Shown here: positions 47,287-55,353 of the stretch, one piece after another
Numbering within the stretch: the stretch's first letter is position 1
Layout: each line of letters starts with the position of its first letter
NCBI RefSeq assembly: GCF_001718195.1
Contig: NZ_MCNV01000007.1
Location: forward strand, 62,001 to 126,000
Reading direction: 5' to 3'
Origin: Paraburkholderia nodosa
GTDB lineage: Bacteria; Pseudomonadota; Gammaproteobacteria; Burkholderiales; Burkholderiaceae
DNA length: 64,000 nucleotides
Program-made: the position numbers and the translations under genes
The notes under the pieces: model-generated
The model's database searches: none
Seen by the model: only the letters and a program-made list of their open reading frames with translations
Told to the model about the DNA's origin: nothing

Positions 47287-49464
47287 ATGCCGGTCTCGAT
47301 GAAAACCTCTGATGAACTTGCTGCGGCTCGCCTAGTGGCGACTGCACTCCAGCATATGGGGGAATATGCGGGGCCGTGGCACGCGGCGTGGCTGGTAGGC
47401 CCGGCCATCGGGGTACCCACATGGACAATCAAAACACGGCGTTCCCGCGAAGTGGACGATCAGTCCGTCGGCAACGATACCATTCGTTGGGACTTCATAC
47501 TTCCAAATGGGTCCAGTCTCGATTCGCCAGTAAATGCCCTTATTCAACAAACGTCTCAAAAAATAGCGTTTCTCGTCCGCCAATTGCCATCATGGGGTGT
47601 GAGGGCAAATTCGAGCCACAAGACTTTCATAACAAACCTTCACTTCGTCATTCGATGGCTCTTCGAGTATGAGGAAATCTACAAGCCAGCTGAGCATGCA
47701 TTCGAGCTACTTGATGAAGTTGGCCTCGACGCAATGTTTTATGAGTATATCGAGGGGGGAAGCATGATGGCTCTTCATTTCCCTCGGAGAATTCTGCATA
47801 CTCTTTGCTCTTTGGCGCCGCCTGATCCTTCAGTCAACACATCGGAAATTGAGGACATTTTCAGGCTTCATGAATCGATAACTAAGCCTATCATCTACTG
47901 GCTCCGTGACAACGACTTTTACGATAGCACGCCCATACGGGGCGAAACCATCGTTTCGCTTAACCGGAGCCGGCTTTGCGAACTGATTTCATTCGATTAC
48001 AAGCAACTCACGTCTCAAAAATGCAACGCATTTTTGAGACAGTTCGAACCCGAACTGCTTGAGGCAGGTGGAAAGCTTCTGATCCCTGTCAACAAACCCA
48101 GAACTGAATATTTTTCACACAAAACCGTACTCTTGGAAGACGCTCGAAATTCGAAGTGCTCGGCAGGAAAACTGCACAATCTGGTCTACACGCTTGGCGT
48201 AGTTACCCGCTCGAACTCAAAAATCAATCATGGCTGCCCCCGTAATCGAGTAGATTGCTCCAAGTATCACAAACTCTCGGATACCGAGGGCTCCCCGGAC
48301 GAGAACACGCCGTTAATGCCAATCGAAGTGGCAATTCCCTACGCGGCAGAATCAATTCGCTGGATCGTTAAGTACGCAGACCCGCTAATTGATTTCTATC
48401 TGAAAGCTGCTCGTCATTTTGTTGAGGCAGGAATTATCAACCATAAACCAAACGACACCGGGAAAACAGAGAAACGAGAGAAGCGAAACAAATGGATTCG
48501 CGAAAATATCCCCGCAGATCTAGCTACGCTCAATATCAGTCGATGGGGAACTGTATTTCATCACGACAGTATGCCGAATCCGCACGAACATTTGCGCAAG
48601 GGGCCAGGATTACACGATCTAATTGATGTGTTGATAGGTGCGGTGCTGTACATCCTAATCGAAACTTGCGACTTGAGAGAAGGTGAAGTCCGGCTGCTTA
48701 AGATCGACTCCCTTCGCATCAAGGAACGAGACGGATATTGGATCCAACGCGGCCAAGAGAAGCAACATGTCCTTGACGAACTCGCGCAAAAGACGCGGCC
48801 TTGCCCTGACATCGTTGCACGAGCGCTTCTCGCAATTAGGCGACTGAGGGATGGCATCTTGACGCTGAAGCCCAAAGCCGACCCATTCATAGCAAGCGCA
48901 CTATTTTATGTGCCCGACTCTGCACACAACGCGGGGCTCATCGCAGCCCCACTGAATCGTCTGAGCCTGATTCGTAGCATGGAAACATTCTGCGACTACG
49001 TCGCACTTCCTGTCGACGAATACGGTCGTCGCTGGTATGTACGGCCACACGAATCCAGAAAGTCATGCCTCGTAACGTTCTTTTCTTGTGCAGGCTTTTC
49101 CGCATTAGATGTAGCGAGGTGGATGGCCGGACACAAGTCGCTCCACAGTATATTTGTCTACCTTAAGAAAAACACTCCACGAGACCGATTCCTTGCCATG
49201 GAGGCCCAGCTTGCATCTGCTGAACTTTGGCGGGTCGAAAGAAAATCAGATGTTACTGTCCAAAATGCAGAGGATCTTTACTTGAACGTATGCCGAAGAT
49301 TTGGCGTTCGTAGCATTAGCGCCATTCCTCGATCCGATCTTGACAATTGGTTGACAGAAGCTTTTCAGGGCAACATTTACGCGCTTGAAGTCGCATCCAA
49401 TGACGGTGCCGTCGGCGAGTTCGTAGCTTTCGTAATTGGAGACGGCGATGAAACCGACCACTAA
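47287..49464 (+). CDS. Tyrosine recombinase/integrase with complete catalytic set
   Basis: A 725-residue site-specific recombinase. The C-terminal catalytic domain shows the first Arg in IETCDLREGEVRLLK (about residue 461), HxxR as RPHESRKSCLVTF (about 587-590), GH in ARWMAGHKSL (about 615), and the Tyr in IFVYLKK (about 624). That is the canonical R-H-R-H-Y arrangement. The ~430-residue N-terminal part is much longer than in phage integrases and probably holds DNA-binding and partner-contact domains. GAGGAAACT precedes the ATG. The 3' end overlaps the next gene by 17 nt. Two tandem inverted repeats lie inside the gene at 48012-48057. Confidence 0.88.
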   Translation: MPVSMKTSDELAAARLVATALQHMGEYAGPWHAAWLVGPAIGVPTWTIKTRRSREVDDQSVGNDTIRWDFILPNGSSLDSPVNALIQQTSQKIAFLVRQLPSWGVRANSSHKTFITNLHFVIRWLFEYEEIYKPAEHAFELLDEVGLDAMFYEYIEGGSMMALHFPRRILHTLCSLAPPDPSVNTSEIEDIFRLHESITKPIIYWLRDNDFYDSTPIRGETIVSLNRSRLCELISFDYKQLTSQKCNAFLRQFEPELLEAGGKLLIPVNKPRTEYFSHKTVLLEDARNSKCSAGKLHNLVYTLGVVTRSNSKINHGCPRNRVDCSKYHKLSDTEGSPDENTPLMPIEVAIPYAAESIRWIVKYADPLIDFYLKAARHFVEAGIINHKPNDTGKTEKREKRNKWIRENIPADLATLNISRWGTVFHHDSMPNPHEHLRKGPGLHDLIDVLIGAVLYILIETCDLREGEVRLLKIDSLRIKERDGYWIQRGQEKQHVLDELAQKTRPCPDIVARALLAIRRLRDGILTLKPKADPFIASALFYVPDSAHNAGLIAAPLNRLSLIRSMETFCDYVALPVDEYGRRWYVRPHESRKSCLVTFFSCAGFSALDVARWMAGHKSLHSIFVYLKKNTPRDRFLAMEAQLASAELWRVERKSDVTVQNAEDLYLNVCRRFGVRSISAIPRSDLDNWLTEAFQGNIYALEVASNDGAVGEFVAFVIGDGDETDH
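48012..48040. repeat. 13-bp perfect inverted repeat inside the recombinase gene
   Basis: GTCTCAAAAATGC / GCATTTTTGAGAC with a 3-nt AAC spacer. It can fold as a very stable hairpin in DNA or mRNA and directly abuts a second inverted repeat. Confidence 0.9.
48040..48057. repeat. 7-bp inverted repeat adjacent to the 13-bp repeat
   Basis: CAGTTCG / CGAACTG with a 4-nt AACC spacer. Its first base is the last base of the preceding repeat, so the two form a tandem pair of potential hairpins. Confidence 0.85.
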
Positions 49465-49969
49465 ACCGAGAAGGACTACGCGATGCTCCTCACAAGCCAG
49501 ACAGGAAAGCGTCCTCAGTCTATATAGACTGCTTCAAAAGACAACGGAATCTAACCCGCCCTCCAAAGCTCTGTTGGAAGCCTGCAATCGCCAATCGACA
49601 CTAGCCAAGTTCAACCTATCAACGTACGGCATCATTCCAATGTCTTTGAATACGTTGAAGCGGACCGCCGAAGATTGTTTCGGGACAGGAGGTTGGAAGA
49701 AAATTGATGCTCTCCGGATTTTGGTGCTGAAATCCGCTCCGGCGGTGAAGCTGCCACAATCCCCCTTGGCCGCCGCGCGACAACACGCAGCCGACGCTGA
49801 CGGTCGGAACGACGAACAGTTCCAAACTCGAGCGGTGCTGTACCGCGCATTTAATTCTGCCGTCACGCTTGCTAGGGAATTCGCGGAAGACAAGCCTGAA
49901 CGCTTGGAGAAGATTAAGCGTCTTCACGCTTTATATGCCGATATTTTTGATCTAAGACGAGCAAAGTAA
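49448..49969 (+). CDS. Small protein of the recombinase set, unknown
   Basis: A 173-residue protein with a basic N-terminus (MKPTTKPRRTTRCSSQARQE) and a helical body. The last 60 residues (QFQTRAVLYRAFNSAVTLAREFAEDKPERLEKIKRLHALYADIF) look like a helical, possibly coiled segment. I do not recognise a family. The start at 49448 has TTGGAG six bases upstream, inside the end of the preceding recombinase gene, so translation is coupled. A small non-recombinase partner between two recombinases recalls the place of TnpC in Tn554, but no sequence similarity is claimed. Confidence 0.75.
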   Translation: MKPTTKPRRTTRCSSQARQESVLSLYRLLQKTTESNPPSKALLEACNRQSTLAKFNLSTYGIIPMSLNTLKRTAEDCFGTGGWKKIDALRILVLKSAPAVKLPQSPLAAARQHAADADGRNDEQFQTRAVLYRAFNSAVTLAREFAEDKPERLEKIKRLHALYADIFDLRRAK

Positions 49970-49971
49970 GC

Positions 49972-51492
49972 ATGAAGAGCCAGGAAGCGCGTCAGTTGTT
50001 CAAGCTTGTCCGGAACATAAGTTTTCCAAGCTACGCTATGCGTGCTCCTTCATCAAACGATTGGTGCGCGCGAAAACGGTCAGGTTATACGCGGTTCGCT
50101 TTCTACTGGCCATCAGGGGAACCTTGTGTTCCGGTCGAAATGTACTTGGATCACCGCGCGGCGGAACTGACATCAGATGCAGATAGAGGCGGGTCGCTCA
50201 GGGCTGAAGCGAGTGCGATATCACACATCGTTCGGTACTGCGCTCAAGAAAAAATTCGATTTCGAGAGATTAACGACGCTGATTTTTCCGCCTTTACAGA
50301 TAGCCTCGTTATAGAGAGAGGAACAAGGCGTGACGGTTGGTCGGCGCGAGGCGCAAATGCTGTGAATTCTATCATCTCTGTATCAATTCGCTTCCTATTT
50401 TGGTACCAGAGGCAGTTCGACCTCAGCCAGCCTCTGGTTGGAACAGTCGACGACGATGACGCTCGCATTCTGCTTATGCGCCAAAAGATTAAGCATTTCA
50501 CCGGAAGGATGATTGAGGCGCTTGCTTACCCTGACCGACCGCAATCGGAACCACCGGTGCCGAAGTCTCCGTTGCCTGACAAGCATATCAAGCGCCTATG
50601 GGAAGCCGCGTCCGCACCGCAAACCCAGTGCAAGCGCTCAATTTTGCCTGAATCATCCTCGGCGACATCAGCTCGCGATCTTCAGAGAGAATATCTTTAC
50701 CGACGACGCATAGTCACCTTGATGATAATGGAGGAGACCGGTTTACGGCCAGGCGAACTTTGCCTGATGAAATGCCAGCCTCATATCAACATCTTGTCCT
50801 CGCGGAATCTTCACATTCCCACATTGAAGCGGAGAGAGGGCCCTCCGTTTGTCCGCACCCTGCCATGCAGTCTCGAATTAGCGTCAGCAATTAAACAATT
50901 GCTGACTGCGCGCGAAAATTTTCTCAGGAGTCTCTCTATCAGGCCGAGAGCGCTTGCGGAAGAGCATGAAATTCTGTTTATAGATATTCGTGGTGCAGCA
51001 ATGAGAGCGTCTTCTCTTGAGAGGGAGTTCTCACGACTTCGCGCTCGTGCAGGCATAACAAAACCTGACCGCGCATGTTTTTCGATGTACCGACACCGCT
51101 TTCTCAGTCGTCGTGCGGCTTTTTACATCAAAGCGTTCCGACTTGAAAATTGTGATCCCAATACCGGTGGCCTGCCTTTCACAGACGACACGATGATTCT
51201 TGGGCGCCTAGTGGAGTTGACTGGCAGAAAAACGCTTGCCAGCTTGCGCCCATACATAGATCTCGGCTGGAAGGAACTGGATGTTTTTACCAGCATCGAT
51301 AGCGCAATCGCGTCGGATGACGCGATCAGATCAGCGATACATCGCCTTAACCAGCTTTGCATCGAAATCGCGAACACGGGGGACAAGATAAAGGCACATC
51401 GGATACTGCTTGAGGTCGACGAAATCACGAAGCGCCTTGTTGAGCTGAAGAACGCCTTTCAACGCACTGCAGCGTCCAAGCCTTCCGGGTAG
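49972..51492 (+). CDS. Tyrosine recombinase-like protein with altered catalytic positions
   Basis: A 506-residue recombinase-family protein. The first Arg motif is clear, EETGLRPGELCLM (about residue 257). The second box reads CFSMYRHRFLSRRAAF (about 369), where SMYRH takes the place of HxLRH, so the first His is Ser. Later LTGRKTLASLRPYIDLGW has GR in place of GH and keeps the Tyr (about 427). About 80 helical residues follow the Tyr. The gene starts 2 nt after the previous stop. It may be a DNA-binding partner of the fully equipped 725-residue recombinase, or use a different active-site set. Confidence 0.82.
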   Translation: MKSQEARQLFKLVRNISFPSYAMRAPSSNDWCARKRSGYTRFAFYWPSGEPCVPVEMYLDHRAAELTSDADRGGSLRAEASAISHIVRYCAQEKIRFREINDADFSAFTDSLVIERGTRRDGWSARGANAVNSIISVSIRFLFWYQRQFDLSQPLVGTVDDDDARILLMRQKIKHFTGRMIEALAYPDRPQSEPPVPKSPLPDKHIKRLWEAASAPQTQCKRSILPESSSATSARDLQREYLYRRRIVTLMIMEETGLRPGELCLMKCQPHINILSSRNLHIPTLKRREGPPFVRTLPCSLELASAIKQLLTARENFLRSLSIRPRALAEEHEILFIDIRGAAMRASSLEREFSRLRARAGITKPDRACFSMYRHRFLSRRAAFYIKAFRLENCDPNTGGLPFTDDTMILGRLVELTGRKTLASLRPYIDLGWKELDVFTSIDSAIASDDAIRSAIHRLNQLCIEIANTGDKIKAHRILLEVDEITKRLVELKNAFQRTAASKPSG

Positions 51493-51749
51493 TTGGATAT
51501 TCATACGCAGCCAAGCCGACCACCCACTGACGTCGAGGCGCTTCATCTTGTTCGCGCGAGTGATCGGATCGACGGTTATAGGCCGAACCTGCCACCGGTT
51601 AAGAGCTAATATCAACCGGGCTTATCTCGACACGCTCAGCAACTTGCGGGCGGCGGCCCAGTGGGACGACGAAATGTCTAGCAAACTAGCTCGTCATTTA
51701 GCGATTTACTCGCCAATACTCTCGCTACGCGCCATCAGTTTGGAGGCGA

Positions 51750-52028
51750 ATGATGTCGACACTTGAGCGAGTACGATGCTTTACCGGCCATGCCAGCGTT
51801 GAAAGCCTTTTCCATTACATAGATTGGGCATGGGAAGATATGACATCATTTGATCTTATCGATATTGCCATTGAGCTAATGCGACTCATTGAATCGACCT
51901 ATCGCTCCATTTCCGCTCTTATTCATTCGACGCACCGCACATCAGAAAATAGGAAGCAGGCTGAATCGATTGTAAATACTGCCAGATCAGAGCTGCTCCG
52001 ACTACAAAGAGATTATTTTCCTTATTAA
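51750..52028 (+). CDS. 92-residue protein resembling the recombinase C-terminus
   Basis: The protein begins MMSTLERVRCFTGHASVESL and continues FHYIDWAWEDMTSFDLIDIA. It aligns by eye with the last ~90 residues of the 506-residue recombinase (LTGRKTLASLRPYIDLGWKE and FTSIDSAIAS). Here the GH and Tyr positions are both intact. It may be the remnant of another recombinase, yet GGAGG stands at a good distance before its tandem ATG codons, so it could be translated. The 257 nt before it (51493-51749) hold only frames without recognised features. Confidence 0.5.
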   Translation: MMSTLERVRCFTGHASVESLFHYIDWAWEDMTSFDLIDIAIELMRLIESTYRSISALIHSTHRTSENRKQAESIVNTARSELLRLQRDYFPY

Positions 52029-52046
52029 ATAAAACAAATTGATTGC

Positions 52047-52080
52047 AGGCTGCTATTGAACACGGGCTCAATAGCAGCCT
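52047..52080 (-). terminator. Hairpin between the recombinase set and the AraC gene
   Basis: AGGCTGCTATTGA / TCAATAGCAGCCT (52047-52059 and 52068-52080) is a 13-bp perfect stem with an 8-nt loop, 3 nt after the araC-type gene's stop. On the minus strand a T-rich stretch (AATTTGTTTTATTT) follows at some distance. It probably ends that gene and may also block the convergent island transcript. Confidence 0.65.
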
Positions 52081-52083
52081 CCA

Positions 52084-53055
52084 CTAGTCTTGATTGACTG
52101 ACCGAGACGCATCATCGCCTCGAGCCTCCCGTCTCAACGACTGAGGCGCTACGCCAAATCCGCGGACAAAAACTTCTCGCAGATGACGCCGGTCGCGAAA
52201 TCCCGTTTCGCGAGCGATCGTCTCCAAGGAATGCCGTCCCCGCTCAATCATGTTCCTCGCAGCCTCAAGGCGAAGGCGCTCAATGGCTTTGGCGGGCGAC
52301 TCGCCAGTCTCGGCGAGGAAAATACGGCCGAACTGGCGAGGACTCAAGTGCGCGGCCTTTGCCAGATCGTCGACACGCAAAGGCTTCGACAGATTTACTC
52401 GTGCATATTCCAGCGCCAACTGAATCCTGTCCGATTTCGGTGCAAGTGCCAGCATTTCAGAATGCTGTGATTGGCCACCGGATCGACGATGGTGCATGAC
52501 GAGCGCACGCGCGACCGAATTGGCAAAATCCGGCCCCTGGTCCTTCTCAACCATACCCAGCGCGAGATCCATCGCCGCCGTAAGTCCAGCTGAAGTCCAT
52601 ATCGGACCATCGACGATGAAGATCCGGTCTGCCTCCACTTCCGCCTTAGGCCAGCGCTCCTGCATCGCCGCCGCAAACGCCCAATGGGTCGTCGCGCGAC
52701 GCCCGTCGAGAAGACCCGCTTCTCCGAGGACAAATCCACCTGTGCAAAGGCCCGCCGTGCGTCGCGAGCGTTGAGACGCTTCGATGACGAATCGGAGTTC
52801 TTCAGGAGCGGTGGTTCGTCCGATCGGATTGACGATTCCACTGACCATCCACGTGTCCGCCACCGCGGTAGAGTCGGCTGGCTGCGTATTCACGGATACG
52901 CCAAGTGATGCCTTGGTTTCCCCACCTGCAAGTGAATAATTTGTGACGCTATAAAGCTGTTCTCGCGCCACTACGTTGGCAATCTCGAAAACAGTTTGTG
53001 TTCCGATGGCCATAACCTGGAAGCCATCAGTCAAAAAGTAACCAATTCGATGCAT
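52084..53055 (-). CDS. GlxA-type AraC-family regulator (DJ-1/PfpI-like domain plus AraC HTH)
   Basis: A 323-residue regulator. The N-terminal half is a DJ-1/PfpI-like domain with the nucleophile-elbow Cys in AGLCTGGFVLGEAGLLDGRRATTHW (cited in part). The C-terminal ~100 residues hold the two AraC helix-turn-helices (LSKPLRVDDLAKAAHLSPRQF and SLETIARETGFRDRRHLREVF). ATG at 53055 is preferred over GTG at 53064 because GGTGA lies six bases upstream. It diverges from the catabolic run on the plus strand, so it is probably its activator, with the nested inverted repeats in between as binding sites. Confidence 0.9.
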   Translation of the reverse strand: MHRIGYFLTDGFQVMAIGTQTVFEIANVVAREQLYSVTNYSLAGGETKASLGVSVNTQPADSTAVADTWMVSGIVNPIGRTTAPEELRFVIEASQRSRRTAGLCTGGFVLGEAGLLDGRRATTHWAFAAAMQERWPKAEVEADRIFIVDGPIWTSAGLTAAMDLALGMVEKDQGPDFANSVARALVMHHRRSGGQSQHSEMLALAPKSDRIQLALEYARVNLSKPLRVDDLAKAAHLSPRQFGRIFLAETGESPAKAIERLRLEAARNMIERGRHSLETIARETGFRDRRHLREVFVRGFGVAPQSLRREARGDDASRSVNQD

Positions 53056-53098
53056 CACTGTCACCGCGGGCCATGACCGAAAACCTGATTATAAATGT

Positions 53099-53160
53099 CG
53101 TTGGAGAAACGCGTGATTTCCCTGGATCATAGGCTCCTATCGTCGATAGGTTCTCCAACG
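53099..53160. promoter_or_regulatory. Nested inverted repeats in the divergent control region
   Basis: CGTTGGAGAA (53099-53108) and TTCTCCAACG (53151-53160) are perfect 10-bp complements 42 nt apart. Just inside the right arm lies a palindrome CCTATCG-T-CGATAGG (53136-53150). They occupy the 116-nt gap between the AraC-type gene and the truncated SDR gene and are good candidates for regulator binding. Confidence 0.6.
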
Positions 53161-53171
53161 AGGAAACAAGA

Positions 53172-53633
53172 ATGACGGCTTCACGCGGAACTGCAGTGGT
53201 AAGCGGCGCATTGTCTGTTATTGGTGCGGCCTATGCGGATTACCTTGCAGCCAACGGTCACGATCTCATTCTGATCGATCGGGATCGCGCGAGTCTAAAC
53301 GCACTCGCAGAGGAGTTGACCACCCAGACACGACGCGCAGTTGAGGTCGTAGCCGCAGATCGACGATCTCCCTCCGATGTCGCATTGATCGCCGAAAAGA
53401 TCGATCAGGACGCGAGCGTCGTTCTGGTTGTCAGTGTTACTGACGACGGCGTAGACAACGCATTCTCTGCTGCGCAGGCAGATTCGTTGATCAAGTCCGC
53501 AGGACTTGAGTGTGAAGTGTCCTGCGCAGCAGTCAGGAAATTCGCGTCGAATGGTGGCGCGGCCAACCTCTACCGTTCAAACGTCGTTGTGACCAGCGCC
53601 GGTCGAATGAATGGCAGTCCCTTTCCGTTTTAG
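53172..53633 (+). CDS. Truncated short-chain dehydrogenase-like protein
   Basis: A 153-residue protein. The start resembles an SDR Rossmann motif (VVSGALSVIGAAYADYLAANG) followed by LILIDRDRASLNALAEEL, the usual NAD(P)-binding first half. SDR enzymes need about 250 residues with a YxxxK site; none is present, and the frame stops at 53633 without a continuation in other frames. Either it is a decayed gene or a short derived protein. GAGGAAACAAG precedes the ATG, a good site. It is the first gene of the AraC-linked run, 36 nt before a hydrolase gene. Confidence 0.65.
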   Translation: MTASRGTAVVSGALSVIGAAYADYLAANGHDLILIDRDRASLNALAEELTTQTRRAVEVVAADRRSPSDVALIAEKIDQDASVVLVVSVTDDGVDNAFSAAQADSLIKSAGLECEVSCAAVRKFASNGGAANLYRSNVVVTSAGRMNGSPFPF

Positions 53634-53669
53634 CTCCGCAGAATCGATTGACCAACCAGGTGAATACGG

Positions 53670-54524
53670 ATGAGCACAACTCCCAATGTTGATTCCCCGT
53701 CTCTCAACGCGGTAACACGATTCGCCGACCTACCGAACCGACGCCTCGCGTATCGACGTTTTGGTAGCGGTAAGCCCATCGTACTTTGCGTACGTTTTAG
53801 GGGCACGATGGATTCGTGGGATCCTCTGTTCCTTGACAGTCTCGCCGCAAAGGGATTCGAAGTCGTCATCTTTGACTACAGTGGTCTCGGACAGTCCACC
53901 GGCGAGCGCACCTACAACCCCGCCGCACTGGCGCGAGACGCCATCGAATTGATCGGTGCACTCGAGCTTGGTCGCGTAGTCATCGGTGGCTGGTCTATCG
54001 GTGGCATAGCTGCACAAATTATATTGGCGCAGACCCCGCAAATTGTGAGTCACGCGGTGCTTATCGCGACCACACCACCCGGGCCGCTGGTGAAAACAGG
54101 TGAGCCCTTGTTCTACACGCTGGCAAAACGCGAGAACGACTTCGAAGACTTCGTCAGACTTTTCTTTGAACCCACTTCAGCGCAAAGCCGCGCGGCTGCA
54201 GAAGAGGCTTCACGACGTCTCACCGCCCGCACGTCCGACGTCAGTCCTGACGTGCCCTATAGCTGGGCCGCTGATCAACTCGGTGAAGGCCCTAGAAATC
54301 CCGCTTTCCCTGCACCGCCGGTCCTGCAAGCGCTGCGCGCCGCTTCGATTCCGATTTTGCACATTGGTGGCGATCACGACATCGTATTCCCGGTTGAGAA
54401 CTGGTATGCCTTGAACGCCCAGCTCCCCAGTCTCCACCTGGTCACATTTCCACAGTCGGGACATGGACCTCAACTCCAATTTCCGCAGGCATCCGCAGCC
54501 CACATCGCGGCATTTCTAGCTTAG
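53670..54524 (+). CDS. Alpha/beta hydrolase A of the accessory cluster
   Basis: A 284-residue alpha/beta hydrolase. Strand/loop CVRFRGTMDSWDPLF is an HG-type oxyanion region (here RFRG). The nucleophile elbow is IGGWSIGGIAAQ (Ser at about residue 109), the acid is in HIGGDHDIVFP, and the His in PQSGHGPQLQFP. Cap residues differ from known esterases, so the substrate is unknown. It is about as long as the second hydrolase at 57164-58018 and shares the WDP and GxSxGG blocks, so the two look like paralogues. Confidence 0.88.
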   Translation: MSTTPNVDSPSLNAVTRFADLPNRRLAYRRFGSGKPIVLCVRFRGTMDSWDPLFLDSLAAKGFEVVIFDYSGLGQSTGERTYNPAALARDAIELIGALELGRVVIGGWSIGGIAAQIILAQTPQIVSHAVLIATTPPGPLVKTGEPLFYTLAKRENDFEDFVRLFFEPTSAQSRAAAEEASRRLTARTSDVSPDVPYSWAADQLGEGPRNPAFPAPPVLQALRAASIPILHIGGDHDIVFPVENWYALNAQLPSLHLVTFPQSGHGPQLQFPQASAAHIAAFLA

Positions 54525-54633
54525 TCGCGAAAGCTCTCCTGCTGACGCGGCGCACAGTTTAGACAGACCCCGAGGAACGATCTTTTTAAATAGTGGAAGA
54601 TCGGGCCATTCGGACATTAAATATGGATTACTA

Positions 54634-55353
54634 ATGGAAAATCTCATCGACAAGGCCATCGCGGCTGCCGGCGGTCTTGACCGATTTCGCAGCTTTCGCC
54701 GCGTGTCTGCGCAGCTTCATCACACCGGTGCGCTCTGGAACCTCAAACAGTGCGAAAACGTGCTGACGCACTCGCGTGTCACCGTCGATCTTCACGAACA
54801 ACGAGTGTCACACGAGCCGTTCGCGCCATCGTCAGATCATTCGATCTATACCCCCTCGCTCGTTGAGATTCGACGAGCTGACGACTCGATCGTGGAGACC
54901 CTCAATCATCCGCGGGCGTCGTTCGACGGATACGAGATGGAAACGCCTTGGTCTAACGCGCAGCTCGCGTATTTCGCGGGCTACACCATGTGGACCTATC
55001 TGACGTCTCCATTCCTGTTGCGACATCCAGGCGTGGCGGCGCAGGAGATTGATCCCTGGGTTGTCGATGGCCTGCCGTGGCGACGTCTCCGGGTCGAATT
55101 CGCACCGAGCATCGCAACTCACAGCGCCGTGCAGACGCTTTACTTCGATGCAGATGGACTTCTCCGCCGCCACGACTACGAAGTCGATATCCAGGGACGC
55201 AATGCCGCCGCGCGTTATCTGAGCGATTACGTCACGGTCCAGGGCATCCGGATGCCGACGCGTCTGCGTATCTACCCTCGCACCCCGGACAACATCGCCC
55301 TGCCGGAGCCGTTGATCGTCGGTGTTGATCTTTCTGACTTCCGTTTTGAATGA
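54634..55353 (+). CDS. Unknown 239-residue protein, paralogue 1
   Basis: I do not recognise a family. The protein has no signal peptide. It starts MENLIDKAIAAAGGLDRFRS, has an aromatic stretch AYFAGYTMWTYLTSPFLL near the middle, and strand-rich ends RYLSDYVTVQGIRMPTRLR and LPEPLIVGVDLSDF. The strand pattern recalls LolA/lipoprotein-carrier-like half barrels, but this is only an impression. A second protein of the same length and matching blocks is encoded at 56404-57123. Its stop overlaps the ADH start (ATGA). A 109-nt gap upstream contains a 7-bp stem (CGATCTT / AAGATCG, 54578-54603). Confidence 0.8.
   Translation: MENLIDKAIAAAGGLDRFRSFRRVSAQLHHTGALWNLKQCENVLTHSRVTVDLHEQRVSHEPFAPSSDHSIYTPSLVEIRRADDSIVETLNHPRASFDGYEMETPWSNAQLAYFAGYTMWTYLTSPFLLRHPGVAAQEIDPWVVDGLPWRRLRVEFAPSIATHSAVQTLYFDADGLLRRHDYEVDIQGRNAAARYLSDYVTVQGIRMPTRLRIYPRTPDNIALPEPLIVGVDLSDFRFE

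Larger units (their letters stand above)
45115..52083 (+). mobile_element. Integration module of a genomic island inserted in comM
   Basis: This segment is visibly AT-richer than its flanks and holds five plus-strand genes with very short gaps or overlaps. Three or four resemble tyrosine recombinases. The left end is the comM break at about 45115. No right junction with comM is visible; the accessory genes to about 62790 may belong to the same island. Established parallels are multi-recombinase elements such as Tn554 (TnpA, TnpB, small TnpC), recombinase-in-trio elements and the more recently described Gamma-Mobile-Trio elements; which of these, if any, this belongs to needs a search. Confidence 0.75.

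Noticed and set aside
51548..51766. A 72-codon frame before the 92-aa recombinase-tail protein.
   Set aside because: It is in another frame, lacks a ribosome site and shows no clear recombinase motif. At most it is remnant sequence.
52102..52114. GAGACGCATCATC resembles the comM break sequence GAGGCGCATTATC and could be a right-end duplication.
   Set aside because: It has two mismatches in 13 bases and lies inside the coding sequence of the AraC-family gene, so it is most likely chance.
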